A stretch of 37,783 bases of DNA. Source: Planctomycetaceae bacterium (GTDB taxonomy: Bacteria > Planctomycetota > Planctomycetia > Planctomycetales > Planctomycetaceae). The stretch covers positions 1-37,783 of the forward strand of contig SIAF01000006.1 of NCBI GenBank assembly GCA_009691905.1. Direction: 5' to 3'. How positions within the stretch are numbered: the first letter of the stretch is position 1; every line of letters starts with the position of its first letter. Below the pieces are notes generated by a model. The model saw only the letters and a program-made list of their open reading frames with translations, did no database searches and had not been told where the DNA came from. Shown in pieces: positions 27,918 to 37,758 of the stretch. Position numbers and translations under genes: made by a program.

Positions 27918-30857
27918 ATGATGCTGTTGGAAATCGAGATACAACCGGCAGCCCGCCTGCCCGATCGCGAAGGGGCGCGCGTGCAGGCTCTGTGCCAGGC
28001 TTTGGGCGGCACGTCGATTGCCGTCGTTCGGGCCGCGCGGTCGTTTTTGATCGAGGGCGATCTGACCCCGGCCGCGATCGATCAGATCGCCACAGGCTTT
28101 CTGGCCGACACGGTCGTCGAAACCTGCGAAGTTCGGGTATTGCATGGTGCGGGTGCGGCGAGCATAGCCGCGGCGACGGCACCGACTTCACAACCGCTCT
28201 TGAATGTTCTCTACAAACCGGGTGTGACCGACAACGTTGCCGACAGCGTCAGGCGCGAACTGATCGAACGCGGGCATGCCGTCAAGGCCGTGCGAACCTG
28301 CCAGAAATACTGGTTCAATGCCGACGCGACCGAAGCCGATTTGAAGCGGGCGGCAACGAAGGTGCTGGCCAACGATGCCATTCAACAGGTCGTGTGGGGC
28401 ACGCTCGAACTCGAGACGCTGTCGCTGGGTTCCGATTACGATTTTCGGCTGGTCAGCGTCGCGCTGGGCGCGATGGGCGACGACCGGTTGCAGCAATTGA
28501 GTCGCCAAGGGCAGCTCTACTTGAATCTGGCGGAAATGCAGACGATCCAGCGGCACTTCGCGTCGCTGGGGCGCGATCCGACCGACGTCGAACTGGAGAC
28601 GATCGCTCAAACCTGGAGCGAACATTGCTCGCATAAGACGCTGCGGGGCCGCGTGAAGTATTCCGACGGTCAGCAGGAGATTCAATTCGAGAACCTTCTG
28701 AAGGAAACCGTCTTTGCGGCGACGGCCGAGATTCACCGTCGACTCGGGGCTGACGATTGGTGCGTCAGCGTGTTTCAGGACAACGCCGGGGTCGTGACGT
28801 TCGACGCCGCTCAGCACGTGTGCATGAAGGTCGAAACGCACAATCACCCTTCGGCCCTGGAACCTTACGGCGGGGCCAACACGGGTCTGGGTGGGGTGAT
28901 TCGCGACCCCATGGGAACGGGACTGGGCGCGAAGCCGATTTGCAATACCGATGTCTTTTGCTTTGCGCCCCCCGATCTGCCTTTCGAGCGGTTGCCGGCC
29001 GGGGTGCTGCACCCGCGCGTGATCGCCAAAGGCGTTGTCTCGGGCGTCCGCGATTACGGGAACCGGATGGGAATCCCGACCGTCAATGGCGCGATTTTCT
29101 TCGACGAACGCTATTTGGGAAACCCTCTGGTCTACTGCGGCAACGTGGCCATGCTGCCCGTAGGGATGGAAAAAAAACAGGTTTCGCCGGGCGAACTGAT
29201 TGTCGCCGTCGGCGGACGAACCGGCCGTGATGGAATTCACGGAGCGACGTTCTCGTCAGCCGAGTTGACGCACGAAAGCGAAAACCTGTCGGGAGGCGCC
29301 GTGCAGATCGGGAACGCCATTACCGAGAAAATGGTCGAGGATGTGCTGCTGCAGGCCCGCGATTTGGGGCTCTACACGGCGATTACCGACTGCGGCGCCG
29401 GTGGGTTTTCGAGCGCCGTCGGCGAAATGGGGGCCGAGACCGGGGCCGAAGTCTGGCTCGACAAAGCCCCTCTCAAATACTCGGGCCTGTCGTACACGGA
29501 AATCTGGATTTCTGAGGCGCAAGAGCGCATGGTGCTTGCCGTTCCGCCGGCGCGATGGGACGAATTCGAGCAACTGTGCCGTTCAGAAGGGGTCGAGGCG
29601 ACCGCCATCGGCCGATTCACCGATACGCGGCAACTGGTGCTGAACTACCAGGGAACCGAAGTCGGTCGGCTGAGCATGGAGTTTTTGCATGACGGCCGGC
29701 CGCCGGTCGTTCGCGATGCGGTCTATCAGGCCCCGCCGGTCCGGGAACTCGTTCTGCCGCACAGGACACGCTACAACGACGACCTTGTCAAAATCCTGGG
29801 CTCGCTCAACGTGTGCAGCAAAGAGTGGGTCATTCGGCAATACGATCACGAAGTGCAGGGGGGCAGCGTCGTGAAACCGCTCGTCGGCTTAGCCAACGAC
29901 GGACCCTCCGACGCCGCAGTGGTACGCCCCGATCTCAAATCGCAGCGCGGCCTGGTCGTCTCCAACGGCATGAACCCGCGCTATGGCGATCTCGACCCGT
30001 ACTGGATGGCCGCCTCGGCGATCGACGAGGCGGTCCGCAACGGCGTTGCCGTCGGGGCCGATCCCGACCGCATTGCGATTCTCGACAATTTCTGCTGGGG
30101 CAATACCGATCGTCCCGAAACGCTGGGCAGCCTCGTCCGCGCGGCGCTTGGCTGTCGCGACGTGGCAATCGCGTATGGCACGCCGTTCATCAGCGGTAAA
30201 GACAGCCTGAATAATGAATTCTCGCACGTCGACCAGCAGGGGCAAAAACAGACGGTCGCGATTCCGCCGTCGCTGTTGATCAGTGCGCTGGGTCAGATCG
30301 ACGACGTCCGCCGGGCGATCACGATGGATCTCAAGGAAGCGGGAAATCTGCTGTTTCTCGTGGGTGTGACGCGCGACGAACTGGGGGGCAGCCATTACGC
30401 GCTCGTCAACGGCCTTGACGGGGGAACGGCGCCGATCGTCGATCTCGAACTGGCGCCGATTCTGTTTCGAGCCGTCCATCTGGCGATCGATGCGGGATTG
30501 GTTCGCAGTTGCCACGACCTGAGCGAAGGCGGGTTGGCCGTGGCGCTTGCGGAAATGTGTTTCGCGGGGGGCCTGGGAGCCGAGGTCAGCTTGCAGGCTC
30601 TCAAGGCCGATTCCGGTCTGGACGACGACGCGGTGCTCCTCTTTTCAGAGAGCAACACGCGGTTTCTGGTGGAAGTACCCGTGGCTGCGGGTTCGGAATT
30701 CCAGGAACTCCTCGACGGGCTGCTCGTGACTCCGCTGGGAACCGTAGTCGCCTCGGAGACGCTGGTCGTACTCGGCAACGATGGCCAGACCGCCGTCATC
30801 GAATCGTCGTGGGCCCGGCTGAAGCAAGCCTGGCAGCAGCCGCTGGATTGGAGCTGA
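27918..30857 (+). CDS. purL: Phosphoribosylformylglycinamidine synthase, PurL with PurS-like N-terminus
   Basis: 979 aa. It catalyses the ATP-dependent amidation of FGAR to FGAM in purine synthesis. It begins with two PurS-like modules (about 2-73, ending [12 protein letters not shown], and 92-170, ending [13 protein letters not shown]), then the linker and PurL core: [13 protein letters not shown], the ATP/Mg motif around [23 protein letters not shown] (His308), and the second AIRS-like half with [15 protein letters not shown] and [16 protein letters not shown]. It is longer than small PurL (about 740) yet lacks the C-terminal glutaminase of large PurL, so a separate PurQ should supply ammonia. 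AGGGA lies 5 bases upstream of the ATG. Confidence 0.93.
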   Translation: MMLLEIEIQPAARLPDREGARVQALCQALGGTSIAVVRAARSFLIEGDLTPAAIDQIATGFLADTVVETCEVRVLHGAGAASIAAATAPTSQPLLNVLYKPGVTDNVADSVRRELIERGHAVKAVRTCQKYWFNADATEADLKRAATKVLANDAIQQVVWGTLELETLSLGSDYDFRLVSVALGAMGDDRLQQLSRQGQLYLNLAEMQTIQRHFASLGRDPTDVELETIAQTWSEHCSHKTLRGRVKYSDGQQEIQFENLLKETVFAATAEIHRRLGADDWCVSVFQDNAGVVTFDAAQHVCMKVETHNHPSALEPYGGANTGLGGVIRDPMGTGLGAKPICNTDVFCFAPPDLPFERLPAGVLHPRVIAKGVVSGVRDYGNRMGIPTVNGAIFFDERYLGNPLVYCGNVAMLPVGMEKKQVSPGELIVAVGGRTGRDGIHGATFSSAELTHESENLSGGAVQIGNAITEKMVEDVLLQARDLGLYTAITDCGAGGFSSAVGEMGAETGAEVWLDKAPLKYSGLSYTEIWISEAQERMVLAVPPARWDEFEQLCRSEGVEATAIGRFTDTRQLVLNYQGTEVGRLSMEFLHDGRPPVVRDAVYQAPPVRELVLPHRTRYNDDLVKILGSLNVCSKEWVIRQYDHEVQGGSVVKPLVGLANDGPSDAAVVRPDLKSQRGLVVSNGMNPRYGDLDPYWMAASAIDEAVRNGVAVGADPDRIAILDNFCWGNTDRPETLGSLVRAALGCRDVAIAYGTPFISGKDSLNNEFSHVDQQGQKQTVAIPPSLLISALGQIDDVRRAITMDLKEAGNLLFLVGVTRDELGGSHYALVNGLDGGTAPIVDLELAPILFRAVHLAIDAGLVRSCHDLSEGGLAVALAEMCFAGGLGAEVSLQALKADSGLDDDAVLLFSESNTRFLVEVPVAAGSEFQELLDGLLVTPLGTVVASETLVVLGNDGQTAVIESSWARLKQAWQQPLDWS

Positions 30858-30862
30858 GCGCG

Positions 30863-30886
30863 CTCCCGCCATTCAGATGATGGGAG
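30863..30886 (+). terminator. Hairpin after purL
   Basis: A 10-bp stem (one mismatch, one G-T) CTCCCGCCAT / ATGATGGGAG with a TCAG loop, 6 bp after the purL stop. There is no T-run, so termination is uncertain. Confidence 0.35.
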
Positions 30887-30941
30887 TTGCAATACCGGGC
30901 GAAGAGTGAGACCATTCGGGCTCCCCGGCAAGGACGAACGA

Positions 30942-31307
30942 ATGACGAACCCGACTGATGACTTTCAAATCGAATGGCACGGCAATTGTGTCGTTGTGAT
31001 TCCTGCGAAAAACGCAGAAGACCTTCGTTGGGAATTGATCGATCAGGCCGCCGAGGTGGTCATGGCTCCGCTGAAGAAGACCGCCATGCCGATCATCGTG
31101 TTCGACTTAAGCGCGATCAAGTATTTTGGCTCGGTTTTTCTGTCGCTGCTGTTAAAGTGCCATAAGGCGGTCAGGACGCGCGGCGGCAAACTCGTTCTCT
31201 GCGGATCGAGCGATATGGCTCGTGAACTGCTGGGAGTGACCGCGCTGGATACGCTGTGGGCTGTGTACGACACGCGTCAGGAAGCACTCGAAGCCCTGGC
31301 GAATTGA
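30942..31307 (+). CDS. STAS-domain protein (anti-sigma factor antagonist-like)
   Basis: 121 aa, a stand-alone STAS domain, as in SpoIIAA-like partner-switching regulators. The core [21 protein letters not shown] corresponds to the region around the regulatory phospho-serine; the usual DSxG is replaced by GSVF, so the conserved Asp and the Gly after the serine are missing while one Ser remains. Helix and strand order otherwise fits ([18 protein letters not shown]). Start at 30942, with AAGGA 7 bases upstream; the ATG-less extension from 30906 is disfavoured. No kinase or phosphatase partner is in this window. Confidence 0.8.
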   Translation: MTNPTDDFQIEWHGNCVVVIPAKNAEDLRWELIDQAAEVVMAPLKKTAMPIIVFDLSAIKYFGSVFLSLLLKCHKAVRTRGGKLVLCGSSDMARELLGVTALDTLWAVYDTRQEALEALAN

Positions 31308-31464
31308 CGGCGCTTGCAGACCGTGCGCCCGGGATTTTCGCCGTAATAAAGAAGCCACTTCGCTCGTTTCCAACATCAGGGGAACTGCCGCGCGGCGTAT
31401 TGCGTCCAAACCAGTGGCAGGCCGATGCCCGGACTGTTGATGGAACCAATCAGGAGCGATTGCC

Positions 31465-33912
31465 ATGCATCCATGCCGCACGCTATTCGCGGGTTTGAGG
31501 TCGAACCGTTGGATCTCGGGTTGCTGCTCGTTGAAAGGCCAATGGGAAGCGTCACCGTTCAACGGGTGCGCGATGGCTCTCATGGGGTTGATTCTCGCAA
31601 CTCTGATTGGGGCAGCGCAGGCCCAGGTGATCATTGTCGATCAGTCGCGGCGCATCATTTTACCCCATCCCCCTGTGCCACGCCCGTCCCCTGGCTTCTC
31701 GTCGTACAAGATTCGCACGGTCGACGTGCAGGCTTCGATTCGCGATCAGTCGGCCAAGGTTCAGGTGTCGCAAGTCTTTCAAAACACCGGCAGTGCCGTC
31801 CTCGAAGCGCAGTTCGTCTTTCCGCTTCCCGAAAATGCAGCGATCAGCGGGCTGACGTTGCTGGTCGATGGGAAAGAGTTGACGGGCAAGCTGCTCAAAA
31901 AAGAGGACGCGCGCCGCATCTACGAAGAGATCGTCCGCCGTCGGCAGGATCCGGCCCTGCTCGAGTACATGGGGCAGGGGATGTTCCAAACCAGCGTCTT
32001 CCCCATCCAGCCGCAGGCCGAGCGAACGGTCGAAATTCGGTACACCCAGCTTCTGAAAAAAGACAATGGCTTGATCGACTTGTCGCTGCCGATCGGCACG
32101 ACGAAGCACTCGAACCACCCGATTGAGACGATGAACATTACGGTCCGCGTCGAGGCGGCCGACCAGATCAAGACGATTTACAGCCCGACGCACCAGCTTG
32201 ACATCCAGCGCGCCGACAACAATCACGCGGTCGCCAAACTCTCACTCCGCGACGCCTTCAGCCCCGACGATTTCCGGTTGCTGTACGGAACCGTGAACGG
32301 ATTGGTGGGAATGAACGTCGTCAGTTATCGGCCCAATGAAACTGACGACGGCTATTTTCTGCTGCTCGCCAGTCCCGAGGTCAAAAGCGCCATGGCCGAG
32401 CGGGTCGGGAAGACGATGGTGTTCGTGTTCGACAAGTCCGGCAGCATGAGCGGCAAAAAAATCGAGCAGGCGAAAGAGGCGCTCAAGTTTCTGATCAATC
32501 AGCTCAAGCCGGGTGACACATTCAACATTGTGGCTTACGACTCGGCGGTTGAGGCGTTTCGGCCGGAACTGCAGCGTGCCGACGATGCGACGATCAAGGC
32601 GGCTCTCGGATTCGCCGACGGACTCTACGCCGGCGGCAGCACCAACATCGACGGGGCCTTGCAGACGGCCCTCAAAATGCTCACCGACGCGAAGCGCCCC
32701 ACGTATGTGCTGTTCATGACCGACGGACTGCCGACGGTCGGCGAATTGAACGAACAAAAGATCGCGGCGAACGCGAAACAACTCAACGCCGCCAACGCAC
32801 GGCTGTTCGCATTCGGGGTGGGCTACGACGTCAATGCGCGATTGCTTGATCGGCTGGCGCACGATCAGCGCGGACAGTCGGCCTACGTCCGGCCGAACGA
32901 AACCATCGAAGCCCATATCGCGGCGCTCTACAACAAAATCGGGTCGCCGATTCTGACCAATCTGGCCGTGAATCTCGAATACGACCGGGTCATCCCGGCC
33001 GGTGCCGCAACTCCGATTTCGCGCACCTATCCCCGGCAACTCACCGATTTGTTTCAAGGGGAGCAATTGGTGTGGGTCGGCCGCTACAAGTACGGCGGGG
33101 CCGTGAAAGTCTCGATGACCGGCGCCGTGGGGTCCGAAAGCAAGTCGTTCACGTTTCCGGCAACGCTCGCCGAGACTTCGATCGACGAATCCAACGGATT
33201 CGTCGAGAAACTCTGGGCCACCCGGCGGATCGGCGAGATTATCGACGACCTCGATTTGCGCGGACACAACCAGGAACTGGTGGACGAGCTCGTCCAGCTC
33301 TCGATGCGGCACGGGATCATCACCCCGTATACGTCGTTCCTGGCCGATGAAAACGTGAGACTGGCCGATCGCGTTGAGAACAACCGGCGCGGGTATACGA
33401 GACTGTCTCGCGATTTGTCGATAGTCGACGGCAAGCCAGGTGTAGCGCAGCGCGAGTTCAAGGGGGGTTTGCAGTCGGCGGACCGAGCGAGATCGACCCC
33501 GGCCGCAGCGGGAATGGCTATGGGCGGGGGCGGCATCGGCGGCAGTGGGCTGGGTGGGGCGCGTCTCAGTGCAAAGGCAGATGAAGCGCGAAAGCGATTC
33601 AGCGCATCGAGTGGTCGTGCCGCCATCACTCAGGACGCTGAGGGCGAAGTCGAAGTTCTGGATGCCGTCCGCAACGTGGGTCAGAAGACGTTCTTCTATA
33701 AAAACAAGCAATGGCAGGACTCGACGGTGTCCCCCGACCAGGAGAAAAACGCGAAGCACATCGTGCAGTTCAGCGACGAGTATTTCGAGTTGGCCGCGCA
33801 ACACGGCGGGACGCTCGCCAAGTACCTGGCGTTCGACGAACCGGTCCTGGTCAGCCTCAACGGCAAGCCGTACCTGATCGCGCCGCCGACCGCTGACACC
33901 AACGACAAATGA
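31465..33912 (+). CDS. VIT + von Willebrand A domain protein, exported
   Basis: 815 aa. AGGAG 8 bases before the ATG at 31465 supports that start, giving an unusually long n-region before the hydrophobic signal segment (about 36-54, AMALMGLILATLIGAAQAQ); an ATG at 31573 would give a conventional signal peptide. Then a VIT domain (about 76-205; VQASIRDQSAKVQVSQVFQN, EARFVFPLP-like FVFPLPENAAISG, LLKKEDARRIYEEIVRRRQDP, VFPIQPQAERTVEIRY), and a VWA domain (about 316-490) with an intact MIDAS D323KSGS327. A glycine-rich linker (about 688-700) and a small C-terminal domain follow. The architecture is that of inter-alpha-inhibitor heavy chain-like bacterial proteins, a metal-dependent adhesion function (family knowledge). 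Followed by the 1134-aa gene. Confidence 0.9.
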   Translation: MHPCRTLFAGLRSNRWISGCCSLKGQWEASPFNGCAMALMGLILATLIGAAQAQVIIVDQSRRIILPHPPVPRPSPGFSSYKIRTVDVQASIRDQSAKVQVSQVFQNTGSAVLEAQFVFPLPENAAISGLTLLVDGKELTGKLLKKEDARRIYEEIVRRRQDPALLEYMGQGMFQTSVFPIQPQAERTVEIRYTQLLKKDNGLIDLSLPIGTTKHSNHPIETMNITVRVEAADQIKTIYSPTHQLDIQRADNNHAVAKLSLRDAFSPDDFRLLYGTVNGLVGMNVVSYRPNETDDGYFLLLASPEVKSAMAERVGKTMVFVFDKSGSMSGKKIEQAKEALKFLINQLKPGDTFNIVAYDSAVEAFRPELQRADDATIKAALGFADGLYAGGSTNIDGALQTALKMLTDAKRPTYVLFMTDGLPTVGELNEQKIAANAKQLNAANARLFAFGVGYDVNARLLDRLAHDQRGQSAYVRPNETIEAHIAALYNKIGSPILTNLAVNLEYDRVIPAGAATPISRTYPRQLTDLFQGEQLVWVGRYKYGGAVKVSMTGAVGSESKSFTFPATLAETSIDESNGFVEKLWATRRIGEIIDDLDLRGHNQELVDELVQLSMRHGIITPYTSFLADENVRLADRVENNRRGYTRLSRDLSIVDGKPGVAQREFKGGLQSADRARSTPAAAGMAMGGGGIGGSGLGGARLSAKADEARKRFSASSGRAAITQDAEGEVEVLDAVRNVGQKTFFYKNKQWQDSTVSPDQEKNAKHIVQFSDEYFELAAQHGGTLAKYLAFDEPVLVSLNGKPYLIAPPTADTNDK

Positions 33913-33938
33913 CGGCCGGCGGGCGCGGCCGGCGGCCC

Positions 33939-34006
33939 GTTTAGCCGCGAGCCGCAGGCGAGCATTGGTTTTTTGAATACTGCTCGCCTGCGGCTCGCGG
34001 CTAAAC
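33939..34006. repeat. Perfect 26-bp inverted repeat
   Basis: Arms 33939-33964 and 33981-34006, perfectly complementary (GTTTAGCCGCGAGCC...), with a 16-base loop containing TTTTTT. A very stable hairpin between two plus-strand genes; it resembles the palindromic intergenic elements repeated in many planctomycete genomes and could act as a terminator or mRNA-stability element. Confidence 0.85.
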
Positions 34007-34183
34007 GTCATTCGAATACTCGGTTTCGTCGCATTTCCAGCGCTGCTTTGCATCCACACCCTGTGTTGATGTAAATTATCCAGTTGGCAAAGCTTGCATG
34101 AACACTTTAGTCCCCGCAGACGTTCAAATCTCGCCAGTCTGCCGGAATCGCGTTCAACCAGTTATTCGAGTTCAACAAACACG

Positions 34184-37100
34184 ATGATCGAAAATTGTGA
34201 ACGGCTCCGCCGATTTGCCATTGAAATGGCTTTGATTGCGGTGGTTGGCCTGTTTCCCCTGGGACAGGTTCGGGGGCAGGAACCCGCAGCGAGCGCTGCG
34301 CCGCAGCCGCCGGCGGCCGTTCAGAGCGAATGGGAACGGTTGATTTACGTCCCCTATCGAAATCTGAAGCAGGTTTTCGAGAAGGAAGACTCGACGGTGC
34401 TGATGCCGTACGGCCGGTTTCTCAAGCTCTGGGAGCGACTGCAACGCATCGATCTGTCCCAGCCGGCCAAACCACCGGTCAACGCCGTCATCACGAGTGC
34501 CGCCTATACAGGCCGTATTGAAAAGGACGTCGCCCGCATCAATGTCGAACTGACGATTCAGGTGCTCGGCACGCCGTGGGTCGAAGTTCCGATTCAGTTC
34601 GGCGAGGCGGCCATCGGCAAGATGACCGCGAGTGACGACAAGGTGCTGCTGCAGGGGACCGGGAACGGCGCCTATTCGCTGTTGTTCCCCAAACCGGGAG
34701 AGCACACAGTCAAGCTCGAGCTCGCGACGCGTATTCGCAGCTCGCCCGATGGCCGCAGCCTCGACTTCGATTGTCCGGCGGCAGGCATCACGACGTTCGA
34801 CCTGTCTGTCCCGGCGGGCGATCAGTCGGTTGAAATCGTTCCGCAAGGGGTGCAGACGACCGCCCAGACCGACGAGAACTCGACGCGGGTCAAAGCCAGT
34901 CTCGGCGCTACGAAAAAGATCGTCGCTCGCTGGCGTCCGCGAGTCAGCACCGCCCCGGTGATGGAAGTTCTGACGAGTGTGCACAATACGCTCGACGTGC
35001 GGATCGCCGACGGCCTGGTGCATACGCACGCGACGCTGACGTATCAGGTTCTTCGCGGCCAGCTCGATCAGATCAGGGTCGCTGTGCCGCTCGAACATCG
35101 CGTGCTCGATGTCACGACCCCCGGCCTCAAGTCGTGGAAGGCGGTCGCCGAACAAAAATCACAGGTGCTGACGATCGATTTGCTGGGGGGCGAATCGAAG
35201 TCGATTGTCATCGAAGTGCACACCGAGCGGCCGGCCCCAACCGGGGCGTTCGAGCCGGCGGGGGTCGACGAAACGGGCGTAGCACATGGCATTCATGCGC
35301 TGGGCGATGTCCGCGAGAACGGATTGCTGGTGATCGGCCAGTCATCCGATTTGTCGCTGACGGTCGAGCAGCAATCGGGGCTGGTGCGGGTGGAAGCCGC
35401 CGAAGTCCCCGAAGCCCTGCGCCGCCCCGAAACGCTGTTCTACAAGTTTTACACGCCGAAGTTCGCTTTGAAGGTCGTTGCCCGGCCGGTCGAGCCGCGG
35501 CTGCTGGTCGAACATTTGACGCAACTGGTGTTCCGCGACGACGAATTACAATTGACGTCGCAACTGCAATATGAAATTGAGCGTGCCGGAGTGTTCGAAT
35601 TGCGGTTTAAGCTGCCCGCCGGTCTGAAAATCGACCGGGTCGTCTGCGATGAAATGAAAGAGTTTCAGACTCCCGAGGGGGCCGACCAGTTGATCGTCTC
35701 GCTCCAGGAAAAGACAGAAGGTCAGATTGTACTGGAAGTCGTCGGCCACCTCGCGCTCGATCCCAACGATAAAGAGTCACACCCGCTGCCGCTGCTTGAG
35801 CCGCTGGCGACGTCACGCGAAGACGGCACGCTGGCGGTTTACGCCCCCGAGTCGCTGGAAGTGATTGCCGACGAGAAGGGGGTCCAGGGGGCGCAACCGA
35901 CGCGCATCGACCCCAACCGGATCGCGCGTTTCGCCAATGCGCGACTCGTATCGGCCTGGGCCTATAACCGGCATCCTGAGATACCGGTGCATACGCAGCG
36001 CAAGCCGACGCGGCTGAGCGCCGCCGTCGCGACGGTCGTCAACCTCCGACAGGATTTGACCGAGGTCACGACCCTGATTAACTACAACGTCTTGTTCGCG
36101 GGGATCGACACGTTTCGATTCGCGGTTCCCGAGGGGGTCGCCGACAGCGTGCAGATCGAAACGATCGATGCGGCGTCGCTGCCGATCAAACAGAAAAGCC
36201 GCGATGAACAGGCAGTCGACGGCTGGGTCACATGGACGCTCGTGCTGCAGCGGGACGTGACCGGTCTGGTTCCGATTCGGGTGCGTTACGACCTCAAATC
36301 GCCGGTGGGCGACGATCAGAAAATCAAACAGACGATTGTGCCGGTGCAATTGCTGCGCGTGCTGGAGACTCCCGGAAAGGACGAAGGCGACCCGGCGATT
36401 GTCATGGCGTCGGTCTCGGGCGAGATCATCGTCCAGAAAGATCGCGCCCTCTCGGTTGCCGCGAAAGCTGACGACCTCGAACCGATCGACGTCCGCGAGT
36501 TAACGCTGCTTCCGTCCGAAGGCTATCTCGCCTACCGGTATTTCAAGCAGCCCGAGCAACTGGCGACCTCCTTCACACTCGAGCTGACCGAGACGCGCAA
36601 CGACATCCAGCCGGTTGTCGAAACGGTCGTCGATCGAGCATTGATCGAGGCGGTCGTCACCGAAGACAAGTCGGTCACCTATCGATGCCGCTATCGACTG
36701 CGGACGAGCGAACGCCAGCGGTTGTCGCTCGACCTGCCCGAGAACGCCGAAATTCTCGATACGCTCGTTGCCGGTAAACGGGTGAAGCTCGAAAAGGGGG
36801 CGGCGAGCGGTTCCAAAGAGTCCCGCGAATGGGATTCGTTCTACGTCAACGTGGCCCGGTCGACCCCGTCCGACGAGCCGTTCGTGATGGCGCTGGTCTT
36901 CCGCGCTCCGTTCACTGATTTTCCGCTGCGAGGGCAGGGGGGCAATTTGAGGCTGCGACTGCCACGACTGGGCGGTACAGACGAGTCGGGTCAGCCGGCC
37001 GTCGCCTTGCAGCAATTGCGAACGGCCCTCTGGGTTCCGCGTGAATTCGCGCTGGTCGGCACTCCCGAGGGATTCACCCCTGAGCAGACGACCGAATTGA

Positions 37101-37588
37101 CGCTCGCACGCGGCGCCGTCGGTTACGCCTCGAGCACGCAGGAACTCGAAAACTGGTTCGGTGATTCGGCCGGGGGGCTGTTCGCCTTCACGCCGGCCGG
37201 CAAGGCCTACCTCTATCACCGACTGGGCGCTGTAAATGCGGTTGAAGTCAGCTACTGGCGCACGGCCTGGTATACGTGGATGATCAGTGCCGCTGTGGCC
37301 CTCGTCGCGTTCGTGCTTGTCCGCACTTCATGGGAAAACCGCCTGACGCTGGTGCTCGTGGCGGCATTGGCGGCAGCATTGTATGCCCTGCGCGATGCCG
37401 ACATTGTGGTCAACGTGCTCGGTGCTGCGCGCTTCGGCCTGCTGGCGATGGGGGCGTACTGGCTGATCCACGCTTTGACTCGCCCGCGGCCCAAAACAAG
37501 CGGAATCACGTTCCGTTCCGGTGACCCCGCCGCTGCGGTTTCGGCTTTGGGTGCGGTGCTGCCGCCGCCGGGGTTGTTTGACAAGTAA
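34184..37588 (+). CDS. Large exported, C-terminally membrane-anchored protein (unknown family)
   Basis: 1134 aa from the ATG at 34184, which is followed by a good signal peptide (RRFAIEMALIAVVGLFPLGQVRGQ). The frame is open upstream to 34094, but that extension (RRRSNLASLPESRST) does not look like coding sequence. The long ectodomain (about 35-1020) is beta-rich without a recognised catalytic motif; repeated phrases such as FELRFKLPAGLKIDRV, FRFAVPEGVADSVQIE and RLSLDLPENAEILDTL suggest repeats of one Ig-like domain. At the C-terminus two to three transmembrane segments (about 1025-1100, MISAAVALVAFVLV, LTLVLVAALAAALYAL, GLLAMGAYWLIHAL) anchor it, leaving a short tail. It follows the VIT/VWA gene by 271 bp, separated by a strong palindrome. 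Function unknown. Confidence 0.82.
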   Translation: MIENCERLRRFAIEMALIAVVGLFPLGQVRGQEPAASAAPQPPAAVQSEWERLIYVPYRNLKQVFEKEDSTVLMPYGRFLKLWERLQRIDLSQPAKPPVNAVITSAAYTGRIEKDVARINVELTIQVLGTPWVEVPIQFGEAAIGKMTASDDKVLLQGTGNGAYSLLFPKPGEHTVKLELATRIRSSPDGRSLDFDCPAAGITTFDLSVPAGDQSVEIVPQGVQTTAQTDENSTRVKASLGATKKIVARWRPRVSTAPVMEVLTSVHNTLDVRIADGLVHTHATLTYQVLRGQLDQIRVAVPLEHRVLDVTTPGLKSWKAVAEQKSQVLTIDLLGGESKSIVIEVHTERPAPTGAFEPAGVDETGVAHGIHALGDVRENGLLVIGQSSDLSLTVEQQSGLVRVEAAEVPEALRRPETLFYKFYTPKFALKVVARPVEPRLLVEHLTQLVFRDDELQLTSQLQYEIERAGVFELRFKLPAGLKIDRVVCDEMKEFQTPEGADQLIVSLQEKTEGQIVLEVVGHLALDPNDKESHPLPLLEPLATSREDGTLAVYAPESLEVIADEKGVQGAQPTRIDPNRIARFANARLVSAWAYNRHPEIPVHTQRKPTRLSAAVATVVNLRQDLTEVTTLINYNVLFAGIDTFRFAVPEGVADSVQIETIDAASLPIKQKSRDEQAVDGWVTWTLVLQRDVTGLVPIRVRYDLKSPVGDDQKIKQTIVPVQLLRVLETPGKDEGDPAIVMASVSGEIIVQKDRALSVAAKADDLEPIDVRELTLLPSEGYLAYRYFKQPEQLATSFTLELTETRNDIQPVVETVVDRALIEAVVTEDKSVTYRCRYRLRTSERQRLSLDLPENAEILDTLVAGKRVKLEKGAASGSKESREWDSFYVNVARSTPSDEPFVMALVFRAPFTDFPLRGQGGNLRLRLPRLGGTDESGQPAVALQQLRTALWVPREFALVGTPEGFTPEQTTELTLARGAVGYASSTQELENWFGDSAGGLFAFTPAGKAYLYHRLGAVNAVEVSYWRTAWYTWMISAAVALVAFVLVRTSWENRLTLVLVAALAAALYALRDADIVVNVLGAARFGLLAMGAYWLIHALTRPRPKTSGITFRSGDPAAAVSALGAVLPPPGLFDK

Positions 37589-37628
37589 CCGGCGATTGAG
37601 CTCGATTCCGTCGAATCCGGCCTCTTTC

Positions 37629-37645
37629 GCCAGCCGCAGGCTGGC
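37629..37645. repeat. Short perfect hairpin after the 1134-aa gene
   Basis: GCCAGCC-GCA-GGCTGGC, 7-bp arms. It is a candidate terminator, but no T-run follows; similar GCCAGCCGCAGGCTGGC palindromes are common between planctomycete genes. Confidence 0.4.
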
Positions 37646-37698
37646 CGGACGAAACTGCGGAGATTGGGGGAAACTGGGGTTGCCAGGAAATTAAAAAC

Positions 37699-37758
37699 CT
37701 GTTGCGCACCTTCGTGTGTGTTTTTGGAATGGGAATCCAAAGCGAAGGAGCGCAACAG
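37699..37758 (+). promoter_or_regulatory. Hairpin sequestering a ribosome site before a GTG start
   Basis: Arms CTGTTGCGCACCTTCG (37699-37714) and CGAAGGAGCGCAACAG (37743-37758) pair at 15 of 16 positions. An inner TTTGGA/TCCAAA pair (37723-37728, 37736-37741) extends the fold. The 3' arm contains the ribosome site AAGGAG (37745-37750) and ends at the first base of a GTG start, so folding would block translation. It could instead be a transposon end. Confidence 0.45.

Noticed and set aside
32242-34059. A 605-codon minus-strand open frame
   Set aside because: Antisense to the VIT/VWA gene, whose domains are clear.
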